From: Bacillota bacterium
GTDB taxonomy: Bacteria; Bacillota; Clostridia; Acetivibrionales; JAFADI01
Assembly (NCBI GenBank): GCA_023424965.1
Contig: JAFADI010000155.1
Coordinates: 1-64,000, forward strand
DNA: 64,000 nt
Reading direction: 5' to 3'
Within the stretch, counting starts at the first letter, position 1. Each line of letters begins with the position of its first letter. The notes below the pieces were generated by a model that ran no database searches, was not told the DNA's origin, and saw nothing but the letters and a program-made list of their open reading frames with translations. Positions 33,068 through 41,444 of the stretch are shown here, in pieces. The position numbers and the translations under genes are program-made.

Positions 33068-35088
33068 TATTTCAAAACAAAGCCTTCATTGCTCTGCTGA
33101 TCGGCGTGGTATTATCGGCAGGCTGCTCGAATACGAAGGAGGCCGTGAAACCTCCGCCCATGTCCGCAGGTAACCCTGCCAATGGGGGTCCAGCCCTTCA
33201 GACAGACATACTTCAAGAAACGGCATATGCCAAAGAGGGCGGCAGGATCTATTACAGCAATCCTTATGACAATAAAAAATTGTATGTGATGGATGAAAAT
33301 TTAGGTGGAAGAACAAAATTATGTGATGACAAAGTCCTGAACCTGAATATCATCGGGGAGTGGATCTATTACACCGGCAGAATGGATAGAACAGGGCTTT
33401 TCAGGATAAAAAAGAGCGGCGGCATTCCAATGAAGGTCAGCAGCGATACGGTTGGGGTATATGTTTATGATGGGGATTGGATTTATTATTCGAATGAAAG
33501 TGATGGCGGCAAATTATATAGAATGAGACCCGACGGCGCGTCAAAAGCAAAGGTCTGCGACGATATCGTCACTTCTGCGCTGAAATGTGACGGGGATTTT
33601 ATCTATTATTTCTCTTTTAACAGTTTCAAAACAGACATTTGCAGAATAAAAAAAGACGGTACCGGGAGGCTGGTGCTTTCGAAGGAGGCTCCGGACAATT
33701 TCTATAATTTTTATCTGGAGGACGGCTGGATATACTATACGGGCAGTGAAAGCGGGATAATGAAGCTAAAGAGCGACGGCTCACAGGCGGTAAACCTCAA
33801 CACCGGGAAAGCTACCCAGTTTTATATTTCAGAGGGTTGGATTTACTACCAGAACAATTCGGATAACAACAATTTGTGCCGGCTGTATAGGATACGGACC
33901 GACGGCAGGGACAGGCTGAAGCTGAATGACGAGTTTTCGGAATTCATCTCCCTGGCCGGAGATTGGATATATTATGCTGCGGGCTCTGACGGTTACAAGC
34001 TTTACAGGATAAAGACCGACGGCACCGGGCGGGCAAAGCTGTGCGACGATACCCCCATAGGAATAAAGCCGGGCGGGGACTGGATTTACTATTATATCAA
34101 CGGATACCATGGAGACATTGTCTACAGGATCAAGCCTGACGGCAGTGGAAGAGAGGATATAATCACCGATGAAACCCAGGCGGACAAAATAGAAAATACC
34201 GAGAATAGAGAGGAAGGAAATACAAAAGGGAATTACGCCAATATGGCTTTGGTTGCAAAACAGGGAGAATGGACCTACTTTTCCAATCTGTCGGACGGAG
34301 CAAAGCTTTACAGAATGAAAGAGGACGGCAGCTCCAAAACCAAGCTGTGCAACGATGCGGCTTTCTATATCAGCATACTGGACGATTGGATCTACTACAT
34401 AATAAAGCCTGAACAGGGTGTCAGCAACGGAGGAATGGCATATAAAATATCAACAGACGGGAAAAGCAAGACCCCTATCCTAGATACTCCTGTCTCGACC
34501 CTTCAGATTGCCGACGGATGGCTCTATATTACCGGTGAATATGCAGCAGGAAGCCACATGTTCAGGATAAAGCCGGACGGTACGGAAAAGACGGCGCTGG
34601 GAGGCTTATCCGGGCAATACTGTATTGGAAGCGGGAAGCTTTACTATTCACAGCGTCCCGACTACGGAATTAAAGAGGCAACCGTTGGGGAAGTTCAGGA
34701 TTCCTACGATGTCAACACCATCGTTTTGGGAAAAGCGGTAAGCTTCCTGGTGGATAGAGGATGGGTATATTACGGTTCCGGTGATCAGGGAGACAGCAAT
34801 CCCGGCCTCTATAAGATTAAAAACAACAGGATGGGGTTGAACCGGTTAACGGTGGATCCGCCGGACTCCTTCAATATTTCAGGGGACTGGATCTATTATA
34901 CTTCGGGACAGTGCCTGTATAAGATGAAGACGGACGGCAGTTCCCGGTCAAAACTGGGTGAGGGTGCAGCCGGCTCCATCAATATGGCGGGGGACTGGAT
35001 CTATTATACCGATAAAAGTCCGGTGGATGCCGGCGCAAGGCTTTTCAGGATAAGAAGCGGCGGAGGCGGCAGAGAGGAAATAAAATAA
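33058..35088 (+). CDS. Lipoprotein with DUF5050 WIYY-type beta-propeller repeats
   Basis: A signal peptide with lipobox VVLSAGC is followed by about 14 repeats of about 38-40 residues. Each pairs a GDWIYY-type strand with a LYRI/LYRM-K-x-DG-x-x-K strand (for example DWIYYSNESDGGKLYRM, then GDWIYYYINGYHGDIVYRI). This is the DUF5050 pattern, predicted to form a beta-propeller on the cell surface. The ligand is unknown. Translation starts inside the previous lipoprotein gene (GGGAG at 33044-33048). A perfect ten-pair terminator follows. Confidence 0.82.
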   Translation: MEMIFQNKAFIALLIGVVLSAGCSNTKEAVKPPPMSAGNPANGGPALQTDILQETAYAKEGGRIYYSNPYDNKKLYVMDENLGGRTKLCDDKVLNLNIIGEWIYYTGRMDRTGLFRIKKSGGIPMKVSSDTVGVYVYDGDWIYYSNESDGGKLYRMRPDGASKAKVCDDIVTSALKCDGDFIYYFSFNSFKTDICRIKKDGTGRLVLSKEAPDNFYNFYLEDGWIYYTGSESGIMKLKSDGSQAVNLNTGKATQFYISEGWIYYQNNSDNNNLCRLYRIRTDGRDRLKLNDEFSEFISLAGDWIYYAAGSDGYKLYRIKTDGTGRAKLCDDTPIGIKPGGDWIYYYINGYHGDIVYRIKPDGSGREDIITDETQADKIENTENREEGNTKGNYANMALVAKQGEWTYFSNLSDGAKLYRMKEDGSSKTKLCNDAAFYISILDDWIYYIIKPEQGVSNGGMAYKISTDGKSKTPILDTPVSTLQIADGWLYITGEYAAGSHMFRIKPDGTEKTALGGLSGQYCIGSGKLYYSQRPDYGIKEATVGEVQDSYDVNTIVLGKAVSFLVDRGWVYYGSGDQGDSNPGLYKIKNNRMGLNRLTVDPPDSFNISGDWIYYTSGQCLYKMKTDGSSRSKLGEGAAGSINMAGDWIYYTDKSPVDAGARLFRIRSGGGGREEIK

Positions 35089-35115
35089 CACCATATCACG
35101 ATGAAAATTCGGTTT

Positions 35116-35142
35116 AAATAGTTGCGCATGCAACTATTTTTT
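35116..35142 (+). terminator. Rho-independent terminator after the lipoprotein pair
   Basis: AAATAGTTGC (35116-35125) pairs perfectly with GCAACTATTT (35130-35139) around a GCAT loop, and the T run reaches 35142. Confidence 0.85.
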
Positions 35143-35147
35143 ACTAT

Positions 35148-36350
35148 TTTACGGTTGCATCTGTTTTTTGCGGACTTTCCGAGACGGGATGGCAGCTGCT
35201 CCTGTTCAGGTTTGTCCAGTCCATCGGAGGAGCCCTGCTTGTTGCAAACAGCACGCCGATTGTCGCAGATGCATTCCCCAAGAAAGAACTTGGAAAGGCC
35301 ATGGGCATCAACGGCATGGTCATCAGCGTAGCATCGGTCATTGGGCCGATTTTGGGCGGTATATTCATCAATATTGGCTGGAGGTATATTTTTTATATCA
35401 ACATTCCCATCGGAATCGCCGGGACCCTCTGGGCGGGATTCTGGCTCAAGGAGCTGGATGTGCTTCCGCAAAAGCAGAAGTTTGACTGGGGAGGGACACT
35501 GGTATTTACCCTGGGGATGACATCCCTGTTGCTGGCCCTTACCTTTGGAGGCTTTGTGGGATGGACCCGGGTCCATGTACTGGCTCTGTTTGCTGTGGCC
35601 GCGGTGTTTCTGGCTTTGTTTCCGTATATCGAAAGCAGGGCGGAGCAGCCCATGCTGGACCCGGAGCTGTTCAAGACCAAGGTGCTGGCCTTCGCCTTCG
35701 GCAGCAATCTTTTAAATGGAATTGCCCGTGGAGCCGTAACCTTTTTACTCGTGTTCTTCTTCCAGGGAATCAAGGCCATTGATCCTGTGATGGCGGGGAT
35801 TCTGCTGGCGCCCTTCGCCGTGTCAATGATGATTGCGGCTCCCGTCAGCGGATGGCTCTCGGACCGGGTCGGCTCAAGGGAGCTGAGTTCTGTGGGGCTT
35901 TTGATTTCGGCGGTGGGACTGCTGGGAATGATATGGATCTCCGCCAGCACCTCCGTGGTGGAGCTGTCCATATGGATGTTCATCGCCGGTTTGGGCTCGG
36001 GGATGTTCTTTTCTCCCAATACAAGCGCCATTATGGGGGCGGTGCCGGCAGAGAGGCGTGGAATTGCAGCGGGGGTGAGGACCATGATGAACAATGCGGG
36101 AAGCGTAATAAGTATTGCCCTTGCACTGGCCATCATTTCATCCAGCATCGACCCAAAGGCGCTGCAGGGATTGTTTACGGGAACACAGGTAGGCTCGGAA
36201 GGCATCGCCATAGGTCAGTTCATTTCAGGCCTCAGGATGGTATTTGCCATATCCTTCGGCATCAGCCTTCTGGCAGCGTTTATATCCTATCTCAGAGGTC
36301 CCCAGCCTGAGTGGGTGGAAAACAATCAAACCTTCAAAGCTGCGGGATGA
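35148..36350 (+). pseudogene. 5'-truncated MFS multidrug-type transporter (DHA2/EmrB family)
   Basis: In the frame ending at 36350, family similarity begins at TVASVFCGLSETGWQ (about 35151), which in full-length 14-helix DHA2 exporters lies roughly 75-100 residues from the N-terminus. The rest is intact through LFRFVQSIGGALLVANS and INIGWRYIFYINIPIGI to the end. There is no in-frame start with a ribosome-binding site before the break, and the sequence just upstream is the terminator of the previous gene. It is most likely a remnant left by a deletion or insertion and not functional. An internal ATG at 35301 would remove even more of the membrane domain. Confidence 0.8.
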
Positions 36351-36355
36351 GGATT

Positions 36356-36390
36356 AAAAAGGCCTGACGGTTAATCAACACCGCCAGGCC
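36356..36390 (-). terminator. Terminator for the minus-strand membrane gene
   Basis: GGCCTGACGG (36361-36370) and CCGCCAGGCC (36381-36390) form a ten-position stem with one mismatch. On the minus strand it is followed by TTTTT, so it ends transcription of the gene at 36444-37103. Confidence 0.7.
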
Positions 36391-36443
36391 ATGAAGAGTG
36401 GGGGACCCTCGCTGTTCTATTTCAGCAGGGCCCCTTTGCTATT

Positions 36444-37103
36444 TCATGCAAAGGACATAAAGATAAGGACAACGCCAACGATAATCAACAATATGCCTCC
36501 GAGCCTTGTCAAAAGCAGATAGCCTTCCGAAGGCTCTACATTCTTGTATTTCCAACCCTCGCTGAGGCTGAAGGCCAGCGTGGGATTTGCACAGTTCACG
36601 ATACCCAGGCCCAATGCAACAAGGGCCATAATAAATATCTCCCCTTTCCAATGGCCTCCTTCATCGATGCCGACAAAAGCCATGGCGGGAAGCACCTGTT
36701 CAATCACGTCCTTCATAATGGTTCTGTCCTGTTCGGTATCCTTGAGATCTCCGCCGCCCATCCCTGCCAAATCGCGCTGTTCATAATACATGTGCGCATT
36801 TTCCGGGGTTTGTACGTTTATGGTGTAATTTTTGCCGTCTCCTGTGACGGTCGAAATATAATCTCTACCGTCAACGGTTACCGTATAGGAGGAGTCTTTC
36901 TCCGTAACGGATATCTCTTTCCCGGAGGAGTCGGAGAAAACCGTAACGCCTGTATTGCTATCATAGGACGTATAGGAATACTCATGCTCCAAATAGGTAA
37001 AGCGAAGATTTTCTCTCTGGGATGTAAATCCGGTCAGCAAAAAAGCTATTGCAAATATAAAAACAATGCAGGCGAAAAATAACTTTGCTTGTTTACGATT
37101 CAA
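36444..37103 (-). CDS. Membrane protein with extracytoplasmic domain and C-terminal two-helix module
   Basis: The 219-residue protein has TM1 at about 9-27, a beta-rich extracytoplasmic segment (about 30-150: YTSYDSNTGVTVFSD, SYTVTVDGRDYISTV) and two C-terminal helices (about 158-177 and 195-217) around SEGWKYKNVEPSEGYLLLTR. That W-x-x-EPS-x-x-Y-x-x-x-x-R pattern resembles the small DUF6199-type membrane module, and a similar pattern ends the frameshifted gene at 28486-29228. The function is unknown. The start at 37103 has a GGGGGTC site just before it. It may form one unit with the tiny gene at 37184-37270. Confidence 0.6.
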   Translation of the reverse strand: MNRKQAKLFFACIVFIFAIAFLLTGFTSQRENLRFTYLEHEYSYTSYDSNTGVTVFSDSSGKEISVTEKDSSYTVTVDGRDYISTVTGDGKNYTINVQTPENAHMYYEQRDLAGMGGGDLKDTEQDRTIMKDVIEQVLPAMAFVGIDEGGHWKGEIFIMALVALGLGIVNCANPTLAFSLSEGWKYKNVEPSEGYLLLTRLGGILLIIVGVVLIFMSFA

Positions 37104-37183
37104 TGCTCACGACCCCCATTGTGCTACAGAATAAGACATATAATTATTATCCGGTATCCGCAGAACGGTGTCAATTGCAATTG

Positions 37184-37270
37184 TTATTCTGTCACGCCTT
37201 TTATCAGGGCGACAACGCCAATAACTGCGATAATAAATGCCACAGTTATCAGACAAACTCTACACATCAT
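37184..37270 (-). CDS. Possible 28-residue single-pass membrane peptide
   Basis: A minus-strand frame of 28 residues (MMCRVCLITVAFIIAVIGVV then ALIKGVTE) has a well-formed transmembrane helix and charged end. It precedes the 36444-37103 membrane gene on the same strand. The only support is its composition and position, so it may be chance. Confidence 0.25.
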   Translation of the reverse strand: MMCRVCLITVAFIIAVIGVVALIKGVTE

Positions 37271-37293
37271 AACATTTATAGGGGGCTGATGTT

Positions 37294-37467
37294 ATGAAGG
37301 TGGAATTCATTCCCGGTGAGCAGGCCGGCCAAGCCGTCGCCCTGTGCTTCCGGTACCTGGAAAACAAGTTTGGAAAGGAGAAGCTCACAAATGACGGGAA
37401 TTTATGTAAGAGTGAGCACGGAGGAACAGGCGAAGAAAGGATACAGCCTGGAGGAACAGCGGTTTGA
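37294..37467 (+). CDS. Small ORF overlapping the recombinase start
   Basis: The frame gives 57 residues from ATG 37294 with a good GGGGG site. The first 40 residues (MKVEFIPGEQAGQAVALCFR, then YLENKFGKEKL) look protein-like, while the part overlapping the recombinase frame (after 37391) is Gly-rich and probably incidental. Its stop lies 77 bases inside the recombinase gene, so it could couple or regulate recombinase translation. The family is not recognised. Confidence 0.4.
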   Translation: MKVEFIPGEQAGQAVALCFRYLENKFGKEKLTNDGNLCKSEHGGTGEERIQPGGTAV

Positions 37468-38929
37468 ATGCAGGAGGAAAGCCGGCCCGGGAGAAGAAAT
37501 CAAGGAATATGTCGACGACGCCGTATCGGGAGAATTCCTGGATAGACCCGCACTGGCCCAATTAAGGGCGGACATAGAAGCAGGGCTCATCACAAAAGTT
37601 ATCTGCCTTGATCCCGACAGGTGGTCGAGAAAACTGATGAACCAGCTGATAATCACGGAAGAGGTGGAGAAAAAAGCCCAGCTGGTATTTGTGAACGGAG
37701 AGTATAAAAATACGCCTGAAGGCATTCTGTTTTATCAGATGCGCGGTGCGATTTCAGAGTTTGAAAAAGCTAAAATAAATGAAAGGATGTCCAGAGGCAG
37801 GAGACAAAAGGCCAGAAAAGGGCGGGTGGTCAGGGATTACCGGATATATGGCTACGACTATGACAGCCAGAGCTGTATGCTTGCTGTTAACCCCTATGAG
37901 GCGGAGATTGTAAAACTGATATTCCGGTTGTTCACCTGCCCTGAGCCTGTTGGCGGGAAAGAGCCGGATGAACGGTTTTCAGGCATAAACGGCATAGCCA
38001 AATTCCTGACGGATATGAAGGTTCCCACAAAGCGCAATGCCGGTGTCTGGCACCGGCAGGTGGTCCGGCAGATGTTGATGAACCGGGCCTATATCGGCGA
38101 GTTTTACCATAACCGGTGGAATACGGAAGGCATGCTTGGAAACAGGTACAAAAAGCCCAAGGAACGCATATCCATGAAAGAAAGGCCGAGGGAAGAATGG
38201 ATACTGGTGCCCTGCCCGCCGGTCGTGGATAAGGAAATGTTTGATTATGCCCAGGAGCTCCTGGCTGAGTCAAGAAGACGGTGGGCGGGAAAGAGCAGGC
38301 GGCAGTATCTTTTAAGCGGCCTTGTCAGGTGTGGTATATGCGGAAATACAATGACGGGGGCAAACTATAAATACTGGGGGAAAGAAGTTCCGGTTTACAC
38401 CGATTTTAAGGGTACGGCAGGAGCGCGGAACAAAGGCTGCAGCAGGCGCATAAGGGCCGAACTGCTGGATGGGGAGGTATGGGAGGCCGTGCTGCGGTGG
38501 CTGAACCTGCAGAATAAATCCAGGGAGACGCAGAAGGAGGAGGAACGGAATGTTCCTTTTGAAGCCGCCCAGCTTGAACTGCTGAGCAAGAGGCTTGAAG
38601 ACATTAAAAAAAGCCGGCAGAAGCTGGTGGATTTTATTGCGGGAGATCTGGGGGACCTGGGGGGAAAAAACCTGCAAAGCTTCAAGCACAAGCTTAAGGC
38701 TTTAAAGGACGAAGAGGAGGAACTGGAAAGAAAGCAGCAGGTGCTGGAAGAGAAGCTGAGGGATGTGAAGGGGGCTTCCCGCCGGCAGGACCTGCGGAAG
38801 GACGCGGTAGAATACTATCTGTCAAAAGCGCCGGAGGAAATGAGCTTCGAGGACAAAAAACAGCTGATACGCCTTCTCGTGAAGGAGATAAGGGTATTCG
38901 AAGAGGAGGTGAAAGTGTACGGGTTTTAG
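37391..38929 (+). CDS. spoIVCA: Large serine recombinase, SpoIVCA-like (sigK element excisionase)
   Basis: The 512-residue protein has a resolvase domain (1-145; nucleophile S9 in IYVRVSTEEQ, DPDRWSRKLMNQLI, RGAISEFEKAKI), a recombinase domain (about 150-300; VWHRQVVRQMLMNRAYIGEF), a zinc-ribbon region (LLSGLVRCGICGNTMTG near 308) and a coiled-coil segment (about 380-470). Many stretches coincide with my memory of Bacillus SpoIVCA, which excises skin from sigK in the mother cell. The usual third zinc-ribbon Cys (YTC) is Asp here (YTDF, residue 338), so the ribbon may be altered. The start is ATG 37391 with AAAGGAG. It is in the same orientation as the sigK fragment 9 kb upstream. Confidence 0.88.
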   Translation: MTGIYVRVSTEEQAKKGYSLEEQRFECRRKAGPGEEIKEYVDDAVSGEFLDRPALAQLRADIEAGLITKVICLDPDRWSRKLMNQLIITEEVEKKAQLVFVNGEYKNTPEGILFYQMRGAISEFEKAKINERMSRGRRQKARKGRVVRDYRIYGYDYDSQSCMLAVNPYEAEIVKLIFRLFTCPEPVGGKEPDERFSGINGIAKFLTDMKVPTKRNAGVWHRQVVRQMLMNRAYIGEFYHNRWNTEGMLGNRYKKPKERISMKERPREEWILVPCPPVVDKEMFDYAQELLAESRRRWAGKSRRQYLLSGLVRCGICGNTMTGANYKYWGKEVPVYTDFKGTAGARNKGCSRRIRAELLDGEVWEAVLRWLNLQNKSRETQKEEERNVPFEAAQLELLSKRLEDIKKSRQKLVDFIAGDLGDLGGKNLQSFKHKLKALKDEEEELERKQQVLEEKLRDVKGASRRQDLRKDAVEYYLSKAPEEMSFEDKKQLIRLLVKEIRVFEEEVKVYGF

Positions 38930-39007
38930 ATAGCCTATCTGGACGAATGTCTATATAACCTTGTTCTAAGCCGTTTAAAAATAGGACAGGCGAAAGTAAA
39001 ACCGGTC

Positions 39008-39043
39008 TGCCAGTATATTATCAGTGCTGGCAACTTTTTTTTT
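39008..39043 (+). terminator. Rho-independent terminator after the recombinase
   Basis: TGCCAG (39008-39013) and CTGGCA (39027-39032) form a six-pair stem followed by AC and nine T residues (39035-39043). Confidence 0.7.
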
Positions 39044-39075
39044 GCATTAATTACAGCGTATTATTGCAAAATCGA

Positions 39076-39116
39076 CATTAGCCAATCCATATTCAATATG
39101 TTATTCTACATCTAAC
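39076..39116 (+). promoter_or_regulatory. Upstream region of the first thiolase gene with shared motif
   Basis: The 300-base gap after the recombinase gene holds a terminator and then this region. CATTAGCCAATC (39076-39087) is identical to the motif at 55542-55553 and two bases different from 43405-43416. It is followed by CATATTCAATATG and a possible -10 (TATGTT, 39098-39103). CCATATT and AATATGG further form an inverted repeat. I see no sigK C-terminal coding sequence here on either strand. Confidence 0.4.
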
Positions 39117-39229
39117 AATATGGAGATGGACAGTTCTTACAAAAATTCTCGTTAAACCTAACAATTTAATTATGCCATTTATCAAAGATAACTTAAAAAT
39201 AATCATGAATTATGAGGGAGTGAAAAGTA

Positions 39230-40408
39230 ATGAGAGAAGTAGTTATTGTAAGTGCTGTGAGAACGGCGATCGGAAGCTTCGGGGGATCGTTGAAGGATGT
39301 ACCGGCAGCAGATTTGGGAGCGATAGTAATCAAAGAAGCAGTGAACAGGGCGGCAGTGAAACCGGAACTGGTGGATGAAGTAATCATGGGGAATGTTCTG
39401 CAGGCGGGCCTGGGACAAAACATAACAAGGCAGGCGTTGATAAAAGCAGGTTTGCCTGAAGAAATTCCGGGATTCACCATAAACAAGGTGTGCGGATCAG
39501 GACTCAGAGCAGTAAGCCTGGCCGCTCAGATAATTAAAGCAGGTGATGCGGATATCATCGTTGCAGGAGGAATTGAAAACATGTCCGCAGCGCCGTATTT
39601 AATACCAGCGGCAAGATGGGGGCAGAGAATGGGTAACGGATCAATCATTGACTCCATGGTGAATGATGCTCTCACCGATGCTTTCAATGGATACCATATG
39701 GGAATAACGGCAGAAAACATCGTTGAGAAATGGGGCATTACAAGAGAGCGGCAGGATGAGTTTTCCGCCGTATCACAGCAGAAGGCAGAAGCAGCAATAA
39801 AAGATGGAAAATTCAAGGATGAAATTGTACCTGTTGTAATAAAAAACAAAAAAGGCGATGTCGTATTCGACACAGATGAATTTCCCAGATTCGGAAGCAC
39901 GACAGAAGCACTTGGAAAATTAAAAGCGGCGTTCAAGAATAACGGAACGGTTACAGCGGGTAATGCATCCGGTATAAATGACGGAGCGGCGGCTTTGGTT
40001 GTTATGAGCGCCCAAAAAGCTGAAGAGCTGGGTGTTAAGCCTTTGGCCAAGATGCTTTCCTATGGTTCAAAAGGATTAGACCCGGCCGTTATGGGATACG
40101 GGCCATACCATGCAACCCAAAAAGCCCTGGAAATGGCGGGCTTAACAGTTGAAGAGCTGGATTTGATCGAACTCAATGAAGCCTTTGCAGCTCAAAGTAT
40201 AGCGGTTACAGAAGATTTGAAATTAGATATGTCAAAGGTGAATGTAAATGGCGGAGCAATCGCTTTAGGCCATCCGGTCGGAGCATCAGGGGCAAGAATT
40301 TTGGTTTCGCTTCTTCATGAAATGAGAAAGCGTGATGCGAAGAAGGGATTAGCATCACTTTGTATAGGTGGGGGCATTGGCGCCGCGATTATCGTTGAGA
40401 GAATTTAG
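39230..40408 (+). CDS. thlA: Acetyl-CoA C-acetyltransferase (thiolase)
   Basis: This is a full-length (392 residue) type II thiolase. The catalytic residues are all present: nucleophile C88 in NKVCGSGLRAV, H348 in LGHPVGASGAR, and C378 in LCIGGGIG. It interconverts two acetyl-CoA and acetoacetyl-CoA in the cytoplasm, or cleaves longer 3-oxoacyl-CoA. Here it heads a group with a BKACE enzyme and a 3-hydroxyacyl dehydrogenase, which points to the degradative (thiolytic) direction. A GAGGGAGTG site precedes the ATG. A second thiolase lies at 43607-44776, so the two probably differ in chain length or induction. Confidence 0.95.
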   Translation: MREVVIVSAVRTAIGSFGGSLKDVPAADLGAIVIKEAVNRAAVKPELVDEVIMGNVLQAGLGQNITRQALIKAGLPEEIPGFTINKVCGSGLRAVSLAAQIIKAGDADIIVAGGIENMSAAPYLIPAARWGQRMGNGSIIDSMVNDALTDAFNGYHMGITAENIVEKWGITRERQDEFSAVSQQKAEAAIKDGKFKDEIVPVVIKNKKGDVVFDTDEFPRFGSTTEALGKLKAAFKNNGTVTAGNASGINDGAAALVVMSAQKAEELGVKPLAKMLSYGSKGLDPAVMGYGPYHATQKALEMAGLTVEELDLIELNEAFAAQSIAVTEDLKLDMSKVNVNGGAIALGHPVGASGARILVSLLHEMRKRDAKKGLASLCIGGGIGAAIIVERI

Positions 40409-40493
40409 TAGACATAAAATGAGTCTTCTCCGTCATAATTCAATGTTTAATACATGAGCGGTTAATAAATTCAGATAAGGAGAGTATTTTAAT

Positions 40494-41387
40494 ATGGCAA
40501 AAACAATCATTACGGCTGCGCTTACAGGAGCGGTCACCCCTGCGGGTTATAACATCCCGGAGACTCCGGAACAGATTGCAGCAGACGCCTATGAAGTTTG
40601 GAAACTGGGTGCGGCGGTTGTCCACCTGCACATGAGAGACGATCAAGGTCTGGGTGTTATGGACAAGGAGAAGTTTCGTGAAACAATTCGTCTGATTCGT
40701 GAGAAGAAAGACTGTGATGTTATCATTAACTGCACTTCCTCCGGAGATAATCGCGTATCAGGGGGTGATCCCGCCGGTAATGCCAAACGCATGGAGCACC
40801 ATAAAGAACTGTATGGCATCGAAATGGGATCTTACGATGCGGGATCATTTAACTGGATGCCGGGAGGAGTCTTCATGAATACTCCCCAATTCCTGCAGGA
40901 ACTGGGCGATTTGTATATGGAGCGCGGAATCAAGCCTGAAATAGAGATATTTGACTCCGGCATGATGGGGGTTGCAGAATACTTTGTAAAAAAAGGACAT
41001 CTCCCGGCCAAAAACCATTACCAATTCTGCCTGGGCGTGCCTGGGGCAATGCCGGCTACCGTTGATAACCTCCTTTATTTGAAGAAATGCCTTCCCGAAG
41101 GGTCAACCTGGTCAGCCTTTGGTGTTGGCGCGGGGCATCTGCCGATTATGTTTGCAACCCTTGCTTTAGGTGGACACATTCGTGTTGGCCTGGAAGACAA
41201 TGTAATATTCAGTAAGGACGAGAATGGCAAAAAGATTATGGCTACTAACGGCATGCTGGTAGAACGCGCTGTTGCTGCAGTTAAAGATTACGGCAATCAG
41301 CCGGCCACTCCTGCGCAAGCCCGTGAGATATTAGGTATTCCTGCTTTTGATGGAGATACCGTACGTGCCGGGCTGGACATAAAGTAA
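40494..41387 (+). CDS. Beta-keto acid cleavage enzyme (BKACE, DUF849 family)
   Basis: The 297-residue TIM-barrel BKACE enzyme shows zinc ligands H44 and H46 in VHLHMRD, Glu E234 with the neighbouring Asp in RVGLEDN, and the substrate-contact Ser region in INCTSSGDN. The family reaction is 3-oxo acid + acetyl-CoA giving acetoacetate and a new acyl-CoA. Kce, the lysine-fermentation member, cleaves 3-keto-5-aminohexanoate, and other members act on dehydrocarnitine or 3,5-dioxohexanoate (triacetate). None of the other lysine-fermentation genes (kam, kdd, kal) is here, so Kce is unlikely. The neighbours (thiolase, dehydrogenase, CoA transferase, diketone hydrolase) favour a 3,5-dioxo acid, which is inference. 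Confidence 0.9.
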   Translation: MAKTIITAALTGAVTPAGYNIPETPEQIAADAYEVWKLGAAVVHLHMRDDQGLGVMDKEKFRETIRLIREKKDCDVIINCTSSGDNRVSGGDPAGNAKRMEHHKELYGIEMGSYDAGSFNWMPGGVFMNTPQFLQELGDLYMERGIKPEIEIFDSGMMGVAEYFVKKGHLPAKNHYQFCLGVPGAMPATVDNLLYLKKCLPEGSTWSAFGVGAGHLPIMFATLALGGHIRVGLEDNVIFSKDENGKKIMATNGMLVERAVAAVKDYGNQPATPAQAREILGIPAFDGDTVRAGLDIK

Positions 41388-41444
41388 TTATTGCATAAAC
41401 CATATCTACAGCTCAAGGATTAATTTATAGAAAGAGGTGTACCT

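Larger units (their letters stand above)
28355..38929 (+). mobile_element. Putative sigK intervening (skin-like) element; right end not located
   Basis: The left boundary is the point where the sigK frame departs from its family (about 28355). A SpoIVCA-like recombinase at 37391-38929 is the only recombinase seen. Contents include a frameshifted membrane gene, a truncated MFS gene and several accessory genes, consistent with a decaying element. The end given here is only the end of the recombinase gene. Because no sigK C-terminal half follows it, the real right end may lie beyond 64,000, or that half was lost. Confidence 0.55.

Noticed and set aside
39149..39166. Rex operator before the first thiolase
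   Set aside because: CGTTAAACCTAACAA resembles half sites, but the spacing is two bases short of TTGTTAA-N4-TTAACAA.
38930..39229. Right end of the sigK element immediately after the recombinase
   Set aside because: A short ATATTCA match to the left junction occurs in CATATTCAATATG (39089-39101), but no sigma-K C-terminal coding sequence follows on either strand, so the match is probably chance.
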